From Podocnemis expansa (Eukaryota > Chordata > Testudines > Podocnemididae), in the NCBI GenBank assembly GCA_007922195.1, contig ML682220.1, positions 740,095-804,094 of the forward strand: DNA of 64,000 bases. The letters run 5' to 3'. A model generated the notes under the pieces. It did not search any database, had not been told where the DNA came from, and saw only the letters and a program-made list of their open reading frames with translations. Shown in pieces: positions 34,701-41,241 of this stretch. Each line of letters starts with the position of its first letter. The first letter of the stretch is position 1. A program made the position numbers and the translations under genes.

Positions 34701-37048
34701 GTCAACTCTACCAATCCGAGTGTATGGAATCTGGATCAGAACCTGAACCATCCCCAAGTTCAGTGTGTTGGGACTGGGTGTTCAGATTCAATCATTGCAA
34801 AGAGGCTGGATCTGCAGCTCTGGTTTGGATGAGATGTTTTCATTTGAGCTCATCTCCACAGCTCTGTATGTATAAAGAAGAGGGAGAGATGCTAATCCAC
34901 AGGGTAGAATACAAAGGAAATCCTGATCTAGGTGGACATCATGGTTGTGGCAGGAGGTTTCAAATCTTGCCTAGACTAATATGAAATCAGAGAACTTATT
35001 TTTGGCTTCCTGGCCTGTTCCTCTCATTTCTGAAACTAATTTACATCAGTTAATTTTATATTAGAATCTTATCTAGCCTGACCTGCAGTGTGGGCAGCAA
35101 AATCTCTCTATGGATTTGATTGTAGGGCCAAACACTGTTCCTTCTTTAAACACAGCAGTTTAACTCTGTAAGGCCACCTCTCCTCACCCCACCCATAACT
35201 CTGTAGATGGCTGGCTTTTATTACTATGTTACGTTATTGACCTCTCCAAAAAAAATCCATGATGATGATACAATGAGCCACTGTTCAACTCCCAGATTTG
35301 CCTAGCGCCATAGAGTAAGCACTACAGTTACCATTTCCACATGCCAACAAGAGTCGTCATACTCAGGAAATGTGCACTTTGATGAAGCCCAAGATTCTGA
35401 ATATTTTGTAGTTCACCCTCTTCTAGCTGTGACACAGCTCTGAAACATCTAAAGCTGTGTAACTGGCTCCTAAGGGAAATCAGATTTGGTGTCATATTCA
35501 ATCGTTATAACAGGAAGAAATGCCTGGTGCATTTTCACTTGCAGAACAACTGGAAACCCAAGCAATTTTTGCTTTTATTTGCTTCTTGAGACAGAAATCT
35601 AAAACCAAAATGTGTCAGGATATCCAGGTTTTTCCTAATTTCATGAAGGACACAGAATGCAATTAGACTTTTAAAGAGAAGTATATAGAAAAAGTTACTA
35701 TAATTTTAAATTGAACACGTTTTCCCCATCAAACTAGGACCTGTTTAGGATCTCTTCTATACCACAGTAAAATAAACTCAAGCATTTTGTTTGGTAACAG
35801 TGCTCCAAACTGCACAGGTGTGCAATTAAAAATGTGCTTATATCATAGTTTTGGTGGGTTCTGGTTTGTTTTGGTAAATTTATTTACTTAAAGCTTTTCT
35901 TGTAACTGCAAACAAACATTTACAGAGATTAATTTACAAGGTATAAAGAGACAATCCAGCTCCCACTGAAATCAGCAGAAAGGCAATCACTGATTATCAT
36001 AGGAGTCGGCTCAGACCCTAACAGAATATTGAGTGCTGGTCTACTCAGGTAAAGTGAACAGATGCAGAGCTGGACCAACATGCAGTGCTTTGAAAGTTCC
36101 CTCCCACAGTATTGCTTTTGTTGCATCCTGTTTCTTGGTAACCAGGCATATTGCCAATTCCTACCTCTGTTCAATTGCCCAAATAATGAGTGATTTCCAG
36201 CCGTATACAAGGTCTTATTACATTCATTCGTTTTCCATGTGACTCTAGTGTTTGTCAAAGCTGCTGAACTGGCAGCCTTGCTGACTTGTGTTCTCCACAG
36301 AGCAAAGGTAGCAACTGTATAAACTTTCTGAGATTGCCTTGGCATGACCCTACTATTGGGAAGGATGACTTGAGAAAATTGCTCAATCATCATACTATTC
36401 AATAGCCTGCTAGCTGAGTCTACTCTGGACTGCCAGTTAGGAGCACTGATACTTGAGATGGGCTCTGTCTATTAGGAACTAGACAGAGCACCAAACACAA
36501 CAGACATCTAAAACAGGGATGGACAAAACTGGCTAACATCTAGGTATCAACAATTTTAGTTTTGGTCACCAGAGGGCACTCCTCCAATACATTTCTGCAG
36601 TGGAACTAGGCAACTGGCTACTAAAAGTGGTCACTGTGGTATCCAGAAATAGAGTTTTTGATCCCAAGTCTAAAAGACAGTTGAGCTAAAGTTACCAGAG
36701 ACACTTCAATGTATTGAGTATAACATGTTTAACAAAAAGCTCAAGCTGGCTAGTGAAATAAGAAAATACCTTGTCAGCTTGTGTAGAAAACTGTGCAGCA
36801 ATCTCTGCATCCTCTGTAGAAAAGTAGTCATTCTTAATCAGGTTGTCAATCAAACACTGAGTGTTCCGGATTTTGCTGACTAAAACTTCTCGATGTATTT
36901 TCAGCACATTAAGGAAGGACGAAGAATTTGATCCTGTGCTTACTTGCTGGATAATGTCTGTGTTACTACAAGGCTGATCTTCCATTGTTAAAAAAGCAGA
37001 AGATGATTCTTCTAACTTCATCTCTGAGTGATTGTAGATTTGCAGCAT
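1697..37048 (-). CDS. NOD1: NOD1, spliced coding region (nine exons visible, 3' end missing)
   Basis: Intracellular NOD-like receptor that senses iE-DAP peptidoglycan and signals through RIPK2 to NF-kB (established for the family). Coding exons on the minus strand are 37048-36770, 34595-34421, 31323-29520, 27455-27372, 14000-13917, 11386-11303, 10183-10100, 2909-2826 and 1780-1697. Together they give about 920 residues: CARD (about 50-150), NACHT ATPase (about 220-390), winged-helix and linker regions, then LRRs. Human NOD1 has 953 residues; the final LRR and C-terminal tail must lie left of position 1. All introns are GT-AG, phases match between exons, and no stop or frameshift was found, so the gene looks functional. 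Coordinates come from reading splice sites by eye. The 13.4-kb intron between LRR exons 1 and 2 is expanded by two DIRS elements. Confidence 0.96.
1940..2060 (+). mobile_element. hAT MITE, family A (121 bp)
   Basis: Terminal inverted repeats are CAGTGGTTTTCAAACTTAG and AAAGTTTGAAAACCACTG. Flanked by CACTAGAC (1932-1939) and CACTAGAT (2061-2068), a 7/8 duplication. It lies beyond NOD1 LRR exon 6, in the intron towards exon 5. Confidence 0.92.
2061..2825. other. NOD1 intron 8, remaining part
   Basis: Contains an A-rich run (2275-2290) and a fragment around 2460-2540 with 'gctgtctacactaggg' that resembles the ends of the Harbinger-like MITEs. Nothing else was recognised. Confidence 0.35.
2826..2909 (-). 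CDS. NOD1: NOD1 LRR exon 5 (84 bp)
   Basis: The acceptor is CTTCACAG and the donor is G|GTAATC. The translation LAFNGVTTEGGKSIAEALE up to VKIFW corresponds to the human repeat LASNGISTEGGKSLARAL. Phase is 2-2. Confidence 0.95.
2910..4773. other. NOD1 intron 7, unannotated part
   Basis: No coding signal. Around 4285-4350 there is a fragment of a palindromic MITE ('tctttccattgacttactgggg' type) common in turtle and crocodile DNA. The rest is unrecognised. Confidence 0.35.
4774..4996. mobile_element. Harbinger-like MITE (223 bp)
   Basis: Termini are GAGTCTGTCTACACTCATC and, inverted, GGGTTTGTCTACACACAGC. A 3-bp duplication TGA flanks it (4771-4773 and 4997-4999). Three-base duplications fit PIF/Harbinger elements; the family name is an inference from end sequence. 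Confidence 0.65.
5885..7554. mobile_element. hAT element inside CR1 (1670 bp, non-autonomous)
   Basis: Termini CAGTGGTTCCCAACCTGTGG and AAAGTTGGGAACCAGTG are inverted copies with one mismatch in 14. Target duplication is GTTTAAAC (5877-5884) and GTTTAGAC (7555-7562). No transposase-like frame was found. It carries a second, smaller hAT (6387-6565). Confidence 0.85.
6387..6565 (-). mobile_element. hAT MITE, family A, nested (reverse copy)
   Basis: Ends CCTAAGTTTGAAAACCACTG, with internal 'cacagtgcct..ggtctgtgacccagtactggg' typical of the family. The other end has lost the first bases of the terminal repeat and begins TTTTCAAAATTTTTG. CTGTAAG occurs at 6380-6386 and CTGTAAGA at 6566-6573, the probable target duplication. 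Confidence 0.75.
7641..8005. other. NOD1 intron 7, no recognised feature
   Basis: T-rich run at 7680; otherwise nothing recognised. Confidence 0.3.
8006..8755. mobile_element. PLE 3'-end fold-back, interrupted by a MITE
   Basis: Left arm 8006-8124 runs from 'agcaaaacaaacaaggagtc' to 'cagatgcttgaagatgg'. The right arm starts at 8130 with the same sequence inverted (CCATCTTGAAACGTCTGATG). It is cut at about 8198 by the 8199-8687 MITE and resumes with AGAAGTGCCACCTGACTCCT to about 8755. Confidence 0.75.
8199..8687. mobile_element. Harbinger-like MITE inside the PLE fold-back
   Basis: Starts GGCTATGTCTACACTTAGAA like the copy at 26634; the other end, inverted, is GGGTATGTCCTATACAC. Internal 'agttcgaatt'/'aattcaaatt' tracts match the 26.6-kb copy. 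A clear target duplication is not visible. A GC-rich stretch at 8380-8600 may be a further insertion. Confidence 0.6.
8833..8905 (-). mobile_element. PLE 3'-end fragment
   Basis: Contains GAAGCAAGGAGTCCTGTGGC and CTTGCAAAGACTAACACATT, with a short internal duplication. Single arm only. Confidence 0.6.
9036..9232. mobile_element. PLE 3'-end fold-back unit with target duplication
   Basis: Left arm begins TCCAAAGGGGCAGCCGTGTT and contains the TCCTGTGGCACTTAAGACTA motif. The right arm repeats it inverted and ends TTGCTTGTTTTG. CTGAAAATGGGAAGT stands on both sides (9021-9035 and 9233-9247), a perfect 15-bp direct repeat, although the first four bases could belong to the element. The pair was therefore inserted as one unit. 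Confidence 0.85.
9871..10023. mobile_element. PLE 3'-end fold-back unit with target duplication
   Basis: About 70 bp arms around a short A/T centre: AGTCCTGTGGCACTTAAAGA on the left and its inverse on the right, nearly perfect. Flanked by AGATCAAGT at 9862-9870 and 10024-10032 (9-bp perfect duplication). Located 75 bp from NOD1 LRR exon 4 on the downstream side. Confidence 0.88.
10100..10183 (-). CDS. NOD1: NOD1 LRR exon 4 (84 bp)
   Basis: The acceptor is TTGCCAG and the donor is AG|GTAATA. The translation MWGNQVGDEGAKAFAEALRN is identical to human over this stretch, which makes it the most conserved LRR exon here. Phase is 2-2. It lies only about 75 bp from a PLE fold-back insertion that ends near 10023. 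Confidence 0.96.
10184..11302. other. NOD1 intron 6
   Basis: About 1.1 kb between LRR exons 4 and 3. No repeat family or gene recognised; the open frames near 10825-11114 have no motif. Confidence 0.35.
11303..11386 (-). CDS. NOD1: NOD1 LRR exon 3 (84 bp)
   Basis: The acceptor is CATGCAG and the donor is GG|GTAAGT. The translation GANKITSEGGKCLALAV then TIHDIG corresponds to the human repeat GKNKITSEGGKYLALAV. Phase is 2-2. Confidence 0.95.
11387..13916. other. NOD1 intron 5
   Basis: Mostly unrecognised. T-rich tracts occur at 12130-12180 and a CT-rich run at 12825-12840. At 13150-13270 a TCAATAAAAG signal is followed by 'ggtctcttgcctcttg' and a C-rich end '..cccccacaaca', which looks like the R-U5 part of a retroviral-type LTR. 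Its partner and internal region are not evident, so this is only a suggestion. Confidence 0.25.
13917..14000 (-). CDS. NOD1: NOD1 LRR exon 2 (84 bp)
   Basis: The acceptor is TTTAAG and the donor is A|GTATGC. The translation LYNNQVTDVGAKYV up to LTYVK matches the second human LRR exon. Phase is 2-2. It sits about 380 bp from the left end of the first DIRS element, so the giant intron begins immediately upstream. Confidence 0.95.
14377..14545 (+). repeat. DIRS-1 left inverted terminal repeat
   Basis: GAGCACTGCTCACATCATTC, CAGTTACAGGTGTCTACATG, GGAAACTCTTTTGCCCTAG and ATATATGACCCTGAATCTGA all recur inverted near 20300-20490. Identity by eye is about 75-80 percent. Confidence 0.8.
15167..15938. 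mobile_element. hAT element inside DIRS-1 (772 bp)
   Basis: Termini CAGGGGTACTCAAATGGCGG and AAAGTTTGAGCACCCCTG. Perfect 8-bp duplication ACCTAGAG at 15159-15166 and 15939-15946. Internally GC-rich with long C runs at 15660-15845 and a hairpin at 15497-15600. It carries no transposase. Confidence 0.92.
15497..15600. repeat. Long inverted repeat within the hAT
   Basis: Arms of about 46 bp: GAGCAACAGGAGTTGCTCAG .. TTAGAGGGAACATT and, inverted, GAGCAACTGGAGTTGCTCGC .. TTAGAGGCAACATT. The loop is only about 10 bp. The left arm is also found at 19915-19968, so it is the end of a separate repeat family that has been duplicated head to head here. Confidence 0.7.
17920..18340 (+). pseudogene. DIRS-1 reverse transcriptase, inactivated
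   Basis: Frame with stops reads LRPILDLRALNKHL, then FAALDLKDACFHIAI, LFQFTSLPFSLTLA, RVFTKCM and GIRIHPYLNNWLIKG. The catalytic aspartate pair expected in this position is replaced by two asparagines (codons 18257-18262), and a TGA follows RRFL near 18118. The enzyme is dead. Confidence 0.85.
18446..19243 (+). pseudogene. DIRS-1 RNase H region (265-codon open frame)
   Basis: The longest open frame of the element. Features are MDWGAHILGG, HINVKELRAIHLA, VLMDNTTAIFYMN, AAHLPGTDNSVADSLSR and WWGTAEMDLF, the usual order in DIRS RT/RNase H proteins. The first catalytic acidic residue is Glu (ITEASD) instead of the expected Asp. The frame has lost its upstream reverse transcriptase, so the first Met is not a real start. 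Confidence 0.85.
19585..19968. mobile_element. Palindromic GC-rich insertion in DIRS-1
   Basis: CAGGGTCAGGGCGCTGGAGT and AGAGTTTCGGCCGCTT (19590-19645) return inverted at 19717-19772. The right end (19905-19968) matches the 15488-15546 repeat, ending CTCTTAGAGGGAACGTTGG. It replaces most of the recombinase region. Left boundary uncertain. Confidence 0.55.
19969..20150 (+). pseudogene. DIRS-1 tyrosine recombinase, C-terminal remnant
   Basis: Reads RVHSMRVQASSMAFLAQV, then ICTAAM-stop-SSVHAFTIHYAI. The HSxRxQA motif and the following (W)SSVHxFxxHYA segment are those of DIRS recombinases, with the Trp codon changed to TGA at 20056-20058. The rest of the gene is missing. Confidence 0.7.
20300..20490 (-). 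repeat. DIRS-1 right inverted terminal repeat
   Basis: Inverse of the left repeat: GGGTCATATATGTAGCCG, CTAGGGTAAAAGAGTTTCC and CCTGTAACTGAATGTATGTG. The stretch 20180-20290 ('gagcagcactcgaagaagaac' then 'gggctgctcacatacattc') looks like the internal complementary region of DIRS elements. Confidence 0.75.
20496..20984. other. Spacer between the two DIRS elements
   Basis: About 490 bp with no gene. A C run lies at 20661-20670. 'ggttacatcggtaaccg' after DIRS-1 and 'ggttacttaccggtaaccg' before DIRS-2 are related, probably DIRS end sequence outside the terminal repeats. Confidence 0.4.
21000..21175 (+). repeat. DIRS-2 left inverted terminal repeat
   Basis: Inverse of 26400-26560. It is followed at 21235-21310 by a second shorter copy (GAGCGCTGCTCAGATACATT then CAGTAATAGGTGACTGG), which fits the internal complementary region that DIRS elements carry at the 3' side. 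Confidence 0.75.
21700..24430. other. Unexplained segment within DIRS-2
   Basis: No DIRS protein is recognisable on either strand. On the minus strand there is a tRNA-like A box/B box pair (23085-23033) and, 0.8 kb downstream, a poly(A) tract (22231-22209). Frames of 123 codons (23668-23297) and 167 codons (24227-23724) have no known motif. It may be one or more retroposons, or a DIRS central part too decayed to recognise. Confidence 0.4.
23033..23097 (-). repeat. tRNA-like sequence (possible SINE head)
   Basis: On the minus strand TAGCTCAGTGGG (A-box type) is followed about 30 bp later by GGGGTTCAAGAGCT (B-box type). The spacing suits a tRNA. The stems are poorly paired, so it is not a functional tRNA gene. 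Confidence 0.45.
24545..24976 (-). pseudogene. DIRS-2 gag core frame (143 codons)
   Basis: Reads LLPPEAREEYDDAFLEEGK, then AWDAVDTAACTMASAVTLRC and AAWLWEARVP; the last part parallels SAWLQGSGL of DIRS-1. The frame loses homology after about residue 90. Confidence 0.6.
25922..26434 (-). pseudogene. DIRS-2 gag N-terminal frame (170 codons)
   Basis: Contains FKPCVGCGKAFPQDDPHKKC then FWCLGKSHM: Cys77, Cys80, His90, Cys93 and Cys96 form a zinc-binding pattern also seen in DIRS-1. It continues into a basic, Pro/Ser-rich stretch and then stops. Gag is presumed to package the RNA intermediate. Whether the beginning is authentic is unknown. Confidence 0.7.
26400..26560 (-). repeat. DIRS-2 right inverted terminal repeat
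   Basis: Contains CCACATATATATCCAGGGGG, GCCCTCTTCTGACAAGCTAG, GTTCTGACCAATCAGCC and GACACCTATTACTGAATGC. This is the 5' side of the element. Confidence 0.75.
26634..26992. mobile_element. Harbinger-like MITE (359 bp)
   Basis: Ends GGCTATGTCTACACTAG and, inverted, GGCTCTGTCTACACC. TAT stands on both sides (26631-26633 and 26993-26995). The interior is a chain of short inverted 'agttcaaact'/'agtttgaact' units. It lies 70 bp outside DIRS-2. Confidence 0.75.
27105..27245. repeat. MITE fragment
   Basis: Has CAGCTGACTCAGGTTCCTGG, TATAAAATTAGAGTGTAAAC and the end 'gaagtgtagacatactg', a common reptile interspersed repeat. Boundaries approximate. Confidence 0.45.
27372..27455 (-). CDS. NOD1: NOD1 LRR exon 1 (84 bp)
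   Basis: The acceptor is ATTTTAG and the donor is GG|GTATGT. The exon encodes LNVNQITDHGVRVL and on to KYKIVTFLG, matching the human repeat LSVNQITDGG. It is phase 2 at both ends and codes for exactly one 28-residue leucine-rich repeat. Confidence 0.95.
28033..28800 (-). mobile_element. Penelope-like element with GIY-YIG frame and inverted tail
   Basis: Minus-strand coding (28669-28265) is followed by a 3' UTR that ends at about 28036 with CTAACACAGCTACCCCTT. On the other side an inverted copy of part of that UTR (28690-28800, 'gtttgaatcttaacaactg' and 'ttttgatttgctgttacac') precedes the coding part. TTTTCAT flanks the unit (28026-28032, 28801-28807), a weak candidate duplication. It lies in NOD1 intron 3, sense with the gene. 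Confidence 0.8.
28265..28669 (-). pseudogene. PLE GIY-YIG endonuclease domain
   Basis: The open frame includes NVMYAIMCKNCSSALYIGQT (GIY and YIG motifs), CKRINGHKTD with the conserved Arg, and AREIEFICKFG with the expected catalytic Glu. The reverse transcriptase that should precede it is absent. The frame continues upstream to 28873, but those first 68 codons are read through the inverted UTR and are spurious. The domain nicks target DNA for PLE insertion (known for the family). Confidence 0.85.
29172..29245 (-). mobile_element. PLE 3'-end fragment
   Basis: GCAGCCATGTTAGTCTAGTT and CAAGGAGTTCTGTGGCACTT; the end orientation corresponds to a minus-strand PLE. Single arm. Confidence 0.7.
29520..31323 (-). 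CDS. NOD1: NOD1 coding exon 3 (NACHT, winged helix, start of LRR)
   Basis: Single exon of 1804 bp. I chose the acceptor TTTTAG|TTAGCAGG because it restores DPVSRY, as in human; the AG five bases downstream breaks the frame. Walker A is GDAGIGKS (about residues 228-235) and Walker B with the following acidic residues is LFTFDGFDE (about 304-314). Later landmarks are LTARTG, FEFFHLTLQSFFTALFL in the winged-helix region, FVWMLRCIYETQ, and the first LRR LDLDNNNINDYGVKQL. The donor is AG|GTAGGA, phase 2. The NACHT module binds ATP and drives oligomerisation. All key residues that I can check are present. Confidence 0.97.
31324..32249. other. NOD1 intron 2, part without features
   Basis: AT-rich, with no recognised repeat or frame. 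Next to the NACHT exon acceptor. Confidence 0.3.
32250..33090. repeat. Old interspersed repeat split by a CR1
   Basis: The left part (32250-32400) has GTGCCATCTTTTGGACAAG and 'aaagaccccaacacc'; the right part (about 32940-33090) has 'gtggaaagtgcttcgggaccc' and GATGAAGGCTATATAAAATT. These are the two ends of a widespread vertebrate repeat whose name I cannot give with certainty. Confidence 0.45.
32440..32870 (-). mobile_element. CR1 LINE fragment
   Basis: Minus-strand CR1. On the plus strand it reads CATCCAAGACAGATGGCTAT, CTTCCACAACCCACTGAGG and CCGTTGCTTCTTGTCCTGG, the inverse of the CR1 3' coding end. Much diverged. Confidence 0.7.
33091..34420. other. NOD1 intron 2, second part
   Basis: AT-rich. 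The open frames at 33330-33597 have no motif. No repeat recognised. Confidence 0.3.
34421..34595 (-). CDS. NOD1: NOD1 coding exon 2 (rest of CARD)
   Basis: The exon of 175 bp follows a TTCAG acceptor and ends at a G|GTAGG donor. It encodes VRKILDLVQSKGEEVSEYF and continues through the last CARD helices to PVVNTDP, which is nearly identical to vertebrate NOD1. It starts in phase 0 and leaves one base for the next exon. The CARD recruits RIPK2 by homotypic CARD interaction (known for the family). Confidence 0.94.
34596..36513. other. NOD1 intron 1, main part
   Basis: A 157-codon minus frame (36402-35929) has no motif and is probably chance. Nothing else recognised. Confidence 0.3.
36514..36667 (+). 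mobile_element. hAT MITE, family C (154 bp)
   Basis: Begins CAGGGATGGACAAAACTGGC and ends TTTTTGATCCCAA. ATCTAAAA (36506-36513) and GTCTAAAA (36668-36675) form a 7/8 duplication. A second copy lies at 41088-41241. It is about 100 bp from NOD1 coding exon 1. Confidence 0.8.
36770..37048 (-). CDS. NOD1: NOD1 coding exon 1 (N terminus and first part of CARD)
   Basis: Ninety-three codons ending in phase 0 at a GTATTT donor (36769). The CARD core includes RNTQCLIDNLIKNDYF and STEDAEIAAQ, very close to human NOD1. The N terminus is about 26 residues longer than in human. I chose the ATG at 37048 because the NHSEM residues that follow resemble the human start region, but its Kozak context is poor (T at -3). 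The in-frame ATG at 36985 has a strong context (A at -3, G at +4) and would remove 21 residues; either could be used. A possible acceptor (TGCACAG at about 37107) would place a short 5' UTR in the same exon. Confidence 0.93.
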
Positions 37049-37069
37049 GGAATCACAATGGAGATTAAT

Positions 37070-37096
37070 TCAAGTGAACCAGACATTGTCCTCCAT
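37070..37096 (-). promoter_or_regulatory. Possible upstream ORF in the NOD1 5' leader
   Basis: An ATG at 37096 opens an eight-codon frame ending in TGA before the proposed NOD1 start. It matters only if this stretch is part of the mRNA, which depends on the weak evidence for an acceptor at about 37107. If transcribed it could lower NOD1 translation. Confidence 0.25.
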
Positions 37097-37106
37097 GCTA
37101 TTGCAC

Positions 37107-39468
37107 CTGTGCAAACAACAGTATGGAATTTCTATTTAAAAAAAGCCATTCAACTGTAGAGACTTGCTCCACAGATACCAAACAAAATATTTCCAGTCTT
37201 TCAAGAACCCTGACTTCCTAAGCAGCTGAACTCACACTGCTCTTGGGGAAAGGCTACTTAATGGTCAAACCTAACAAAAGAATACATAATACCCTATAAT
37301 AAAGTGTAGTGTATTCTACCTTCACTGTGCTTATGTCTGCTCTACTTGCTCTCCTTTGGTGTATGATAATATCAAATATTCTATCCTTCTGCGTTTCACT
37401 GGATAAGGCAGGGCATTTGTCCAAATGTCTTGGGAACGAAAGAAAGGAAATAAAGAGATGCTGCATCACAACATCATTATTTCTTACAGATTAGGCCGGT
37501 TCTCATTTACTGAAGTAAGTAAAAAATCTGTTTGAAATTTTGCCAATAGAATATTTGTCCCTATACACAAAGCCTTGTGAACCTGTGACAGTTTCTAATA
37601 AATTAAAAACGTGGGGGAATGGGTACCTGGGAAATTTAGGAGGTAGTTTGGGGTATGAAGATCACACCAGTGTGATGTTTCTGTAAAAATGATCAGGCGA
37701 GAAATAATAATGTTGACAATTAAAGTAAGACCAGTAGGTTTCGAAATTAACACTCAGTTGATATGCCAGAAGCAGTTCCTCCCTCGTAGAACAACTGGGT
37801 CACTTATGCAGAGACTCAGGGAAATGTCACAGCATTGGGTTAGACTTGTTTCATCTTTTCAAAGTTACCTCTGCAAACATTCTAGCTAGCGGTGTGGGTC
37901 CCCTCCCCCCCAAAAAAAGACAAACAGCAGCTTCAATCCTGGATTACAATTTTGTGATAAGGGATAACTGAAAATGATGTGGAATCACAGAACATTCATG
38001 ATTTTACCTAGAAGGATCAACAAAAATTGAGGACCTCTATTTGTGCACATCATCACAGCACATTTCCCAACATACATAGCCTTTTTTTGTTGATCAAGTA
38101 CCACCCACATCTGTCTCTAGCTAGGTCTTTAATGTAGTGTGACTAGATATTCAGTTTATGACCATCAACAGAACATTTGGTTATCATGTGATCAATGGCT
38201 GTGTAGCCACATTCCTTGTTAGACATGCTTTGTCACTCATTGCTCTTCCGACTATATTAGGTTGGATCAAGAAGGCTGCTAAAACCAAATCAATTGGAGG
38301 AGGCAGCTGGTTGGTTCAACTATGAATATCTCCACATTTTGCAGAATACATCTATTTGCATATCTGCAGACTATCCTTGCAGATCAGTACAAATTTTCTG
38401 TCTGTGCAGGTTTCTACAAGATGTTCTGCCACTATCTGAAGATAAGTTACAACAGTCCCTTCCCACTCCATCCATGGTTACCTAGATACTGGATATGATC
38501 ACTAACACAGATGAGGGAACTGTGCGCTGGAAAGGCCTGTTAAAGAAAACAAATACAGGTCTTTTTGCTATATCTATTTTAGCTTCTGAGAAAGTCAGTC
38601 CTGTACATCGAAGCACAAAATCAGCCTGCCTATGTGCATTAATGTTATGTATCCCTGTTGTCTTATGGTGATGGGAGGCAGAGGTCTTTTTATCTGGATA
38701 AACTACTACCATTTCCTCAATCAGCATGGCTACTGAGCTGAAAGACAGCACTACGGAAGAGGAATGAACTGGTCTATTTAAACAAAAGCTGTGACTACAT
38801 ACTTGGGTTTTTTGGATACCAAATACCAGCTACTGCATCTGGCAGAGAACTGACAAAACTGTACTGTAACTCATTGCTGTTACTTGTACTTAAATAGAAA
38901 TATAATAAAAATACATATAATTACTATTACAGTACACACACTGTACCTACATTTAATTTATTATCTAAGAACCAGACATCTTACACGGTCACCATCAAAT
39001 CTGTTCTAAATACCATCCAATAATGTGCAAATTGAACCTGAATTGCTTTTCCCTAAGTGTGGCCTACAATTACAAAACTGTAAAGACTGGGTGAAACCTT
39101 GACACAGCATGTCCATTGAGAATTTTGAGAATCCTTCTAGATTTCTCATTGTAGTAATAACAGAAAAGTCTCCCTTTCATCTCTGTAAGAAAACCAGCAT
39201 AGTTGCTTTAAAGAGTTTACAGTTTCCCAAGGCATTCACAATGCAGAAAAGCTTTCCACACCCTCCTTTCTTTCTTAGCTATCAATAAGGCCTTATCCAT
39301 ACTTACTCCCCATAGCAATCAGACACCAGTGCAAACTCACAGCACTTTGTATAGCCACACTAAAAGCTGCAAGACAGACCAATGCAGATTACCCATGCTT
39401 GAAACTGGGATATTATGTGAGTCACACTCGTATGGTTTGTAATGATTTTGCTTAGCTACACTAAGAGC
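37107..39468. other. NOD1 5' region, first part
   Basis: Probably 5' intron or promoter-proximal DNA of NOD1, whose noncoding first exons I could not place. No repeat recognised. Open frames are short and without motif. Confidence 0.3.
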
Positions 39469-39562
39469 CAGATTCAGAGCTAGTGTAAATTTGTATAGCT
39501 CCATTGTCCATCTTAATTCAAATATGAACTTCACTAATTTACACCAGCTGAGAATTGGGCCC
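39469..39562. mobile_element. Palindromic MITE
   Basis: GAGCCAGATTCAGAGCTAGT and, inverted, GGGCCCAATTCTCAGCTGGT, around a central 'agctccattg'. This is a short palindromic repeat common in turtles, crocodilians and birds. Confidence 0.55.
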
Positions 39563-41087
39563 TACTGCTTTGCACAGCTTAGAAAAGTTCTAAATGCCAC
39601 TCATTCCTTTTAACTGAATGTAATGACACCTAAACAGTCAGACTAAGATTTTCAGCTACAAGTTAGTTATCTGGCATTATAAGACAAATCCCTCTTCATT
39701 ACACCATTCATGTTACCGACACAGCTGAGCTGGCTGTTTCCTGATTCACTTGGGTTCCTGGAAGCCATGCTGCCATTTCTCTTTGTCGGAGGAATCTCAT
39801 TTTGCAATAGCATGAACTTCGATGACTAAACCATTTTTCAAACACCCACTTAATTCTAAAGTTTTTGGAAGCTTTAAAGGGACACTATCATCTTAAAATA
39901 GGGTCAGTAAAACCATTTGTAACTCTCTTAAAATACTATGCCCAAGGTCATTTTTCTTGTAATATTTTATTATTATTTATATTATTGTAGTGCCTACAAG
40001 GCTCAAGTATGAACCAATGACTCCATTGTTGGATTGTTTGCTTTTGTCTTCCCGTTCCATAAAAGATCACATAAACATTCAGGGACACTTACCATTTAAT
40101 CCTGTGCCCTCATCTGCCAACAGCCCCAACACCAATTCTGGTCCCCTCAGCCTCACCACTGCTCTTCCTGCAGTTGCTGGAGTTCTTCACCCTTACGCGC
40201 AGGCCTGGGACACCTGCGGTCTGCCTTCTGCCTCTTCCGAGGCAGAGTTTTATAAGAATGGGGGTCAGGGGGGAGAAGAAGGGTGGCTGAGAAGAGCCAT
40301 CCCATTACTAAAACAGAACCTTGATGATGTGATAATGCCTCAAAGGCCCCAAAGAGGATTGGAAACCTTTTGTGGCAGTTGCCATGCACACACACAATCA
40401 CTGTGCAGAAGAGCTTGCAATATAGAAATTTGATAGTAAAAATCTTCCTTGCTTATCCCCCCCCCAATTGTTCATTCCTTAAAGACCAGAGCGAAAATGA
40501 TGACATCATCATACCTATACACTCATCTGCCAGTCCATGGACTCCTTCTTTAGAAGGAACATTATCTGACACAGCTAATCTACCATTATGTCTTTTGAGA
40601 TGCAGCTTATGTTGTCTTGCACTGTTATGAAGCGCTGTGTGTTCATCATTATGAGCTTGCAATATTAGTTTTATTATTAATCAGATTCACACACACACAT
40701 CATTGAAGGGGGACAGGTAAATTTTTTACAAAATTAGAAATATGTGCTGAAAGAATGAACTTGCTAAGTTCAGAAGTGCCTACATCTCGGCCATGTAGTT
40801 GCTGGCTTCTGTTTGAGTGCAGTATTCCAGCATGTAGGATTCTGCTGGAAAAGTTGGTGTGGGGGGAGGGGGGGCGTTTACAAGAGAACGGCAGCTATGT
40901 TAGTATCATAAATAGCTTTTGAAAAAATATGGAGTCAAGAAATATTATATGTAGCTGACGTAGCATTTACGACACATTAAATGAACAAAATTGATCCTCA
41001 GGTAACCTCTGAACCTTGGGATGGTTTTAGCACATATAGTGGCCATTTTAAGACAATCCATCATAATACATCACTCAACTGAGATCA
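39563..41087. other. Upstream of NOD1, no recognised feature
   Basis: Contains a (CA)n run at 40688-40700, a C run at 40457-40466 and a G run at 40860-40875. A 147-codon plus frame (39990-40433) lacks any motif. Confidence 0.3.
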
Positions 41088-41241
41088 GGCCTTGACAAAC
41101 AACACATTTCTGGTTGCCACGGTGACCAGTTTTAGTAACCCGTTACCTGGCTTCACTGCAGAAGTTTAATGGAGAAGAGTCCTCTGGCAACCAAAAGTAA
41201 AATTTCTGTGCCTAGCTGTGAGCCAATTTTGTCCACCCTTG
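41088..41241 (-). mobile_element. hAT MITE, family C (reverse copy)
   Basis: Ends AGCCAATTTTGTCCACCCTTG, inverse of the 36514 copy. The interior TTTCTGGTTGCCACGGTGAC and CTTCACTGCAGAAG is also shared. No clear target duplication. Confidence 0.7.

Noticed and set aside
35929..36402. 157-codon minus-strand frame in NOD1 intron 1
   Set aside because: No motif; composition like the surrounding intron.
36514..41241. 8-bp duplication for the 41088 hAT copy
   Set aside because: ACTAAAAT follows the right end but nothing similar precedes the left end.
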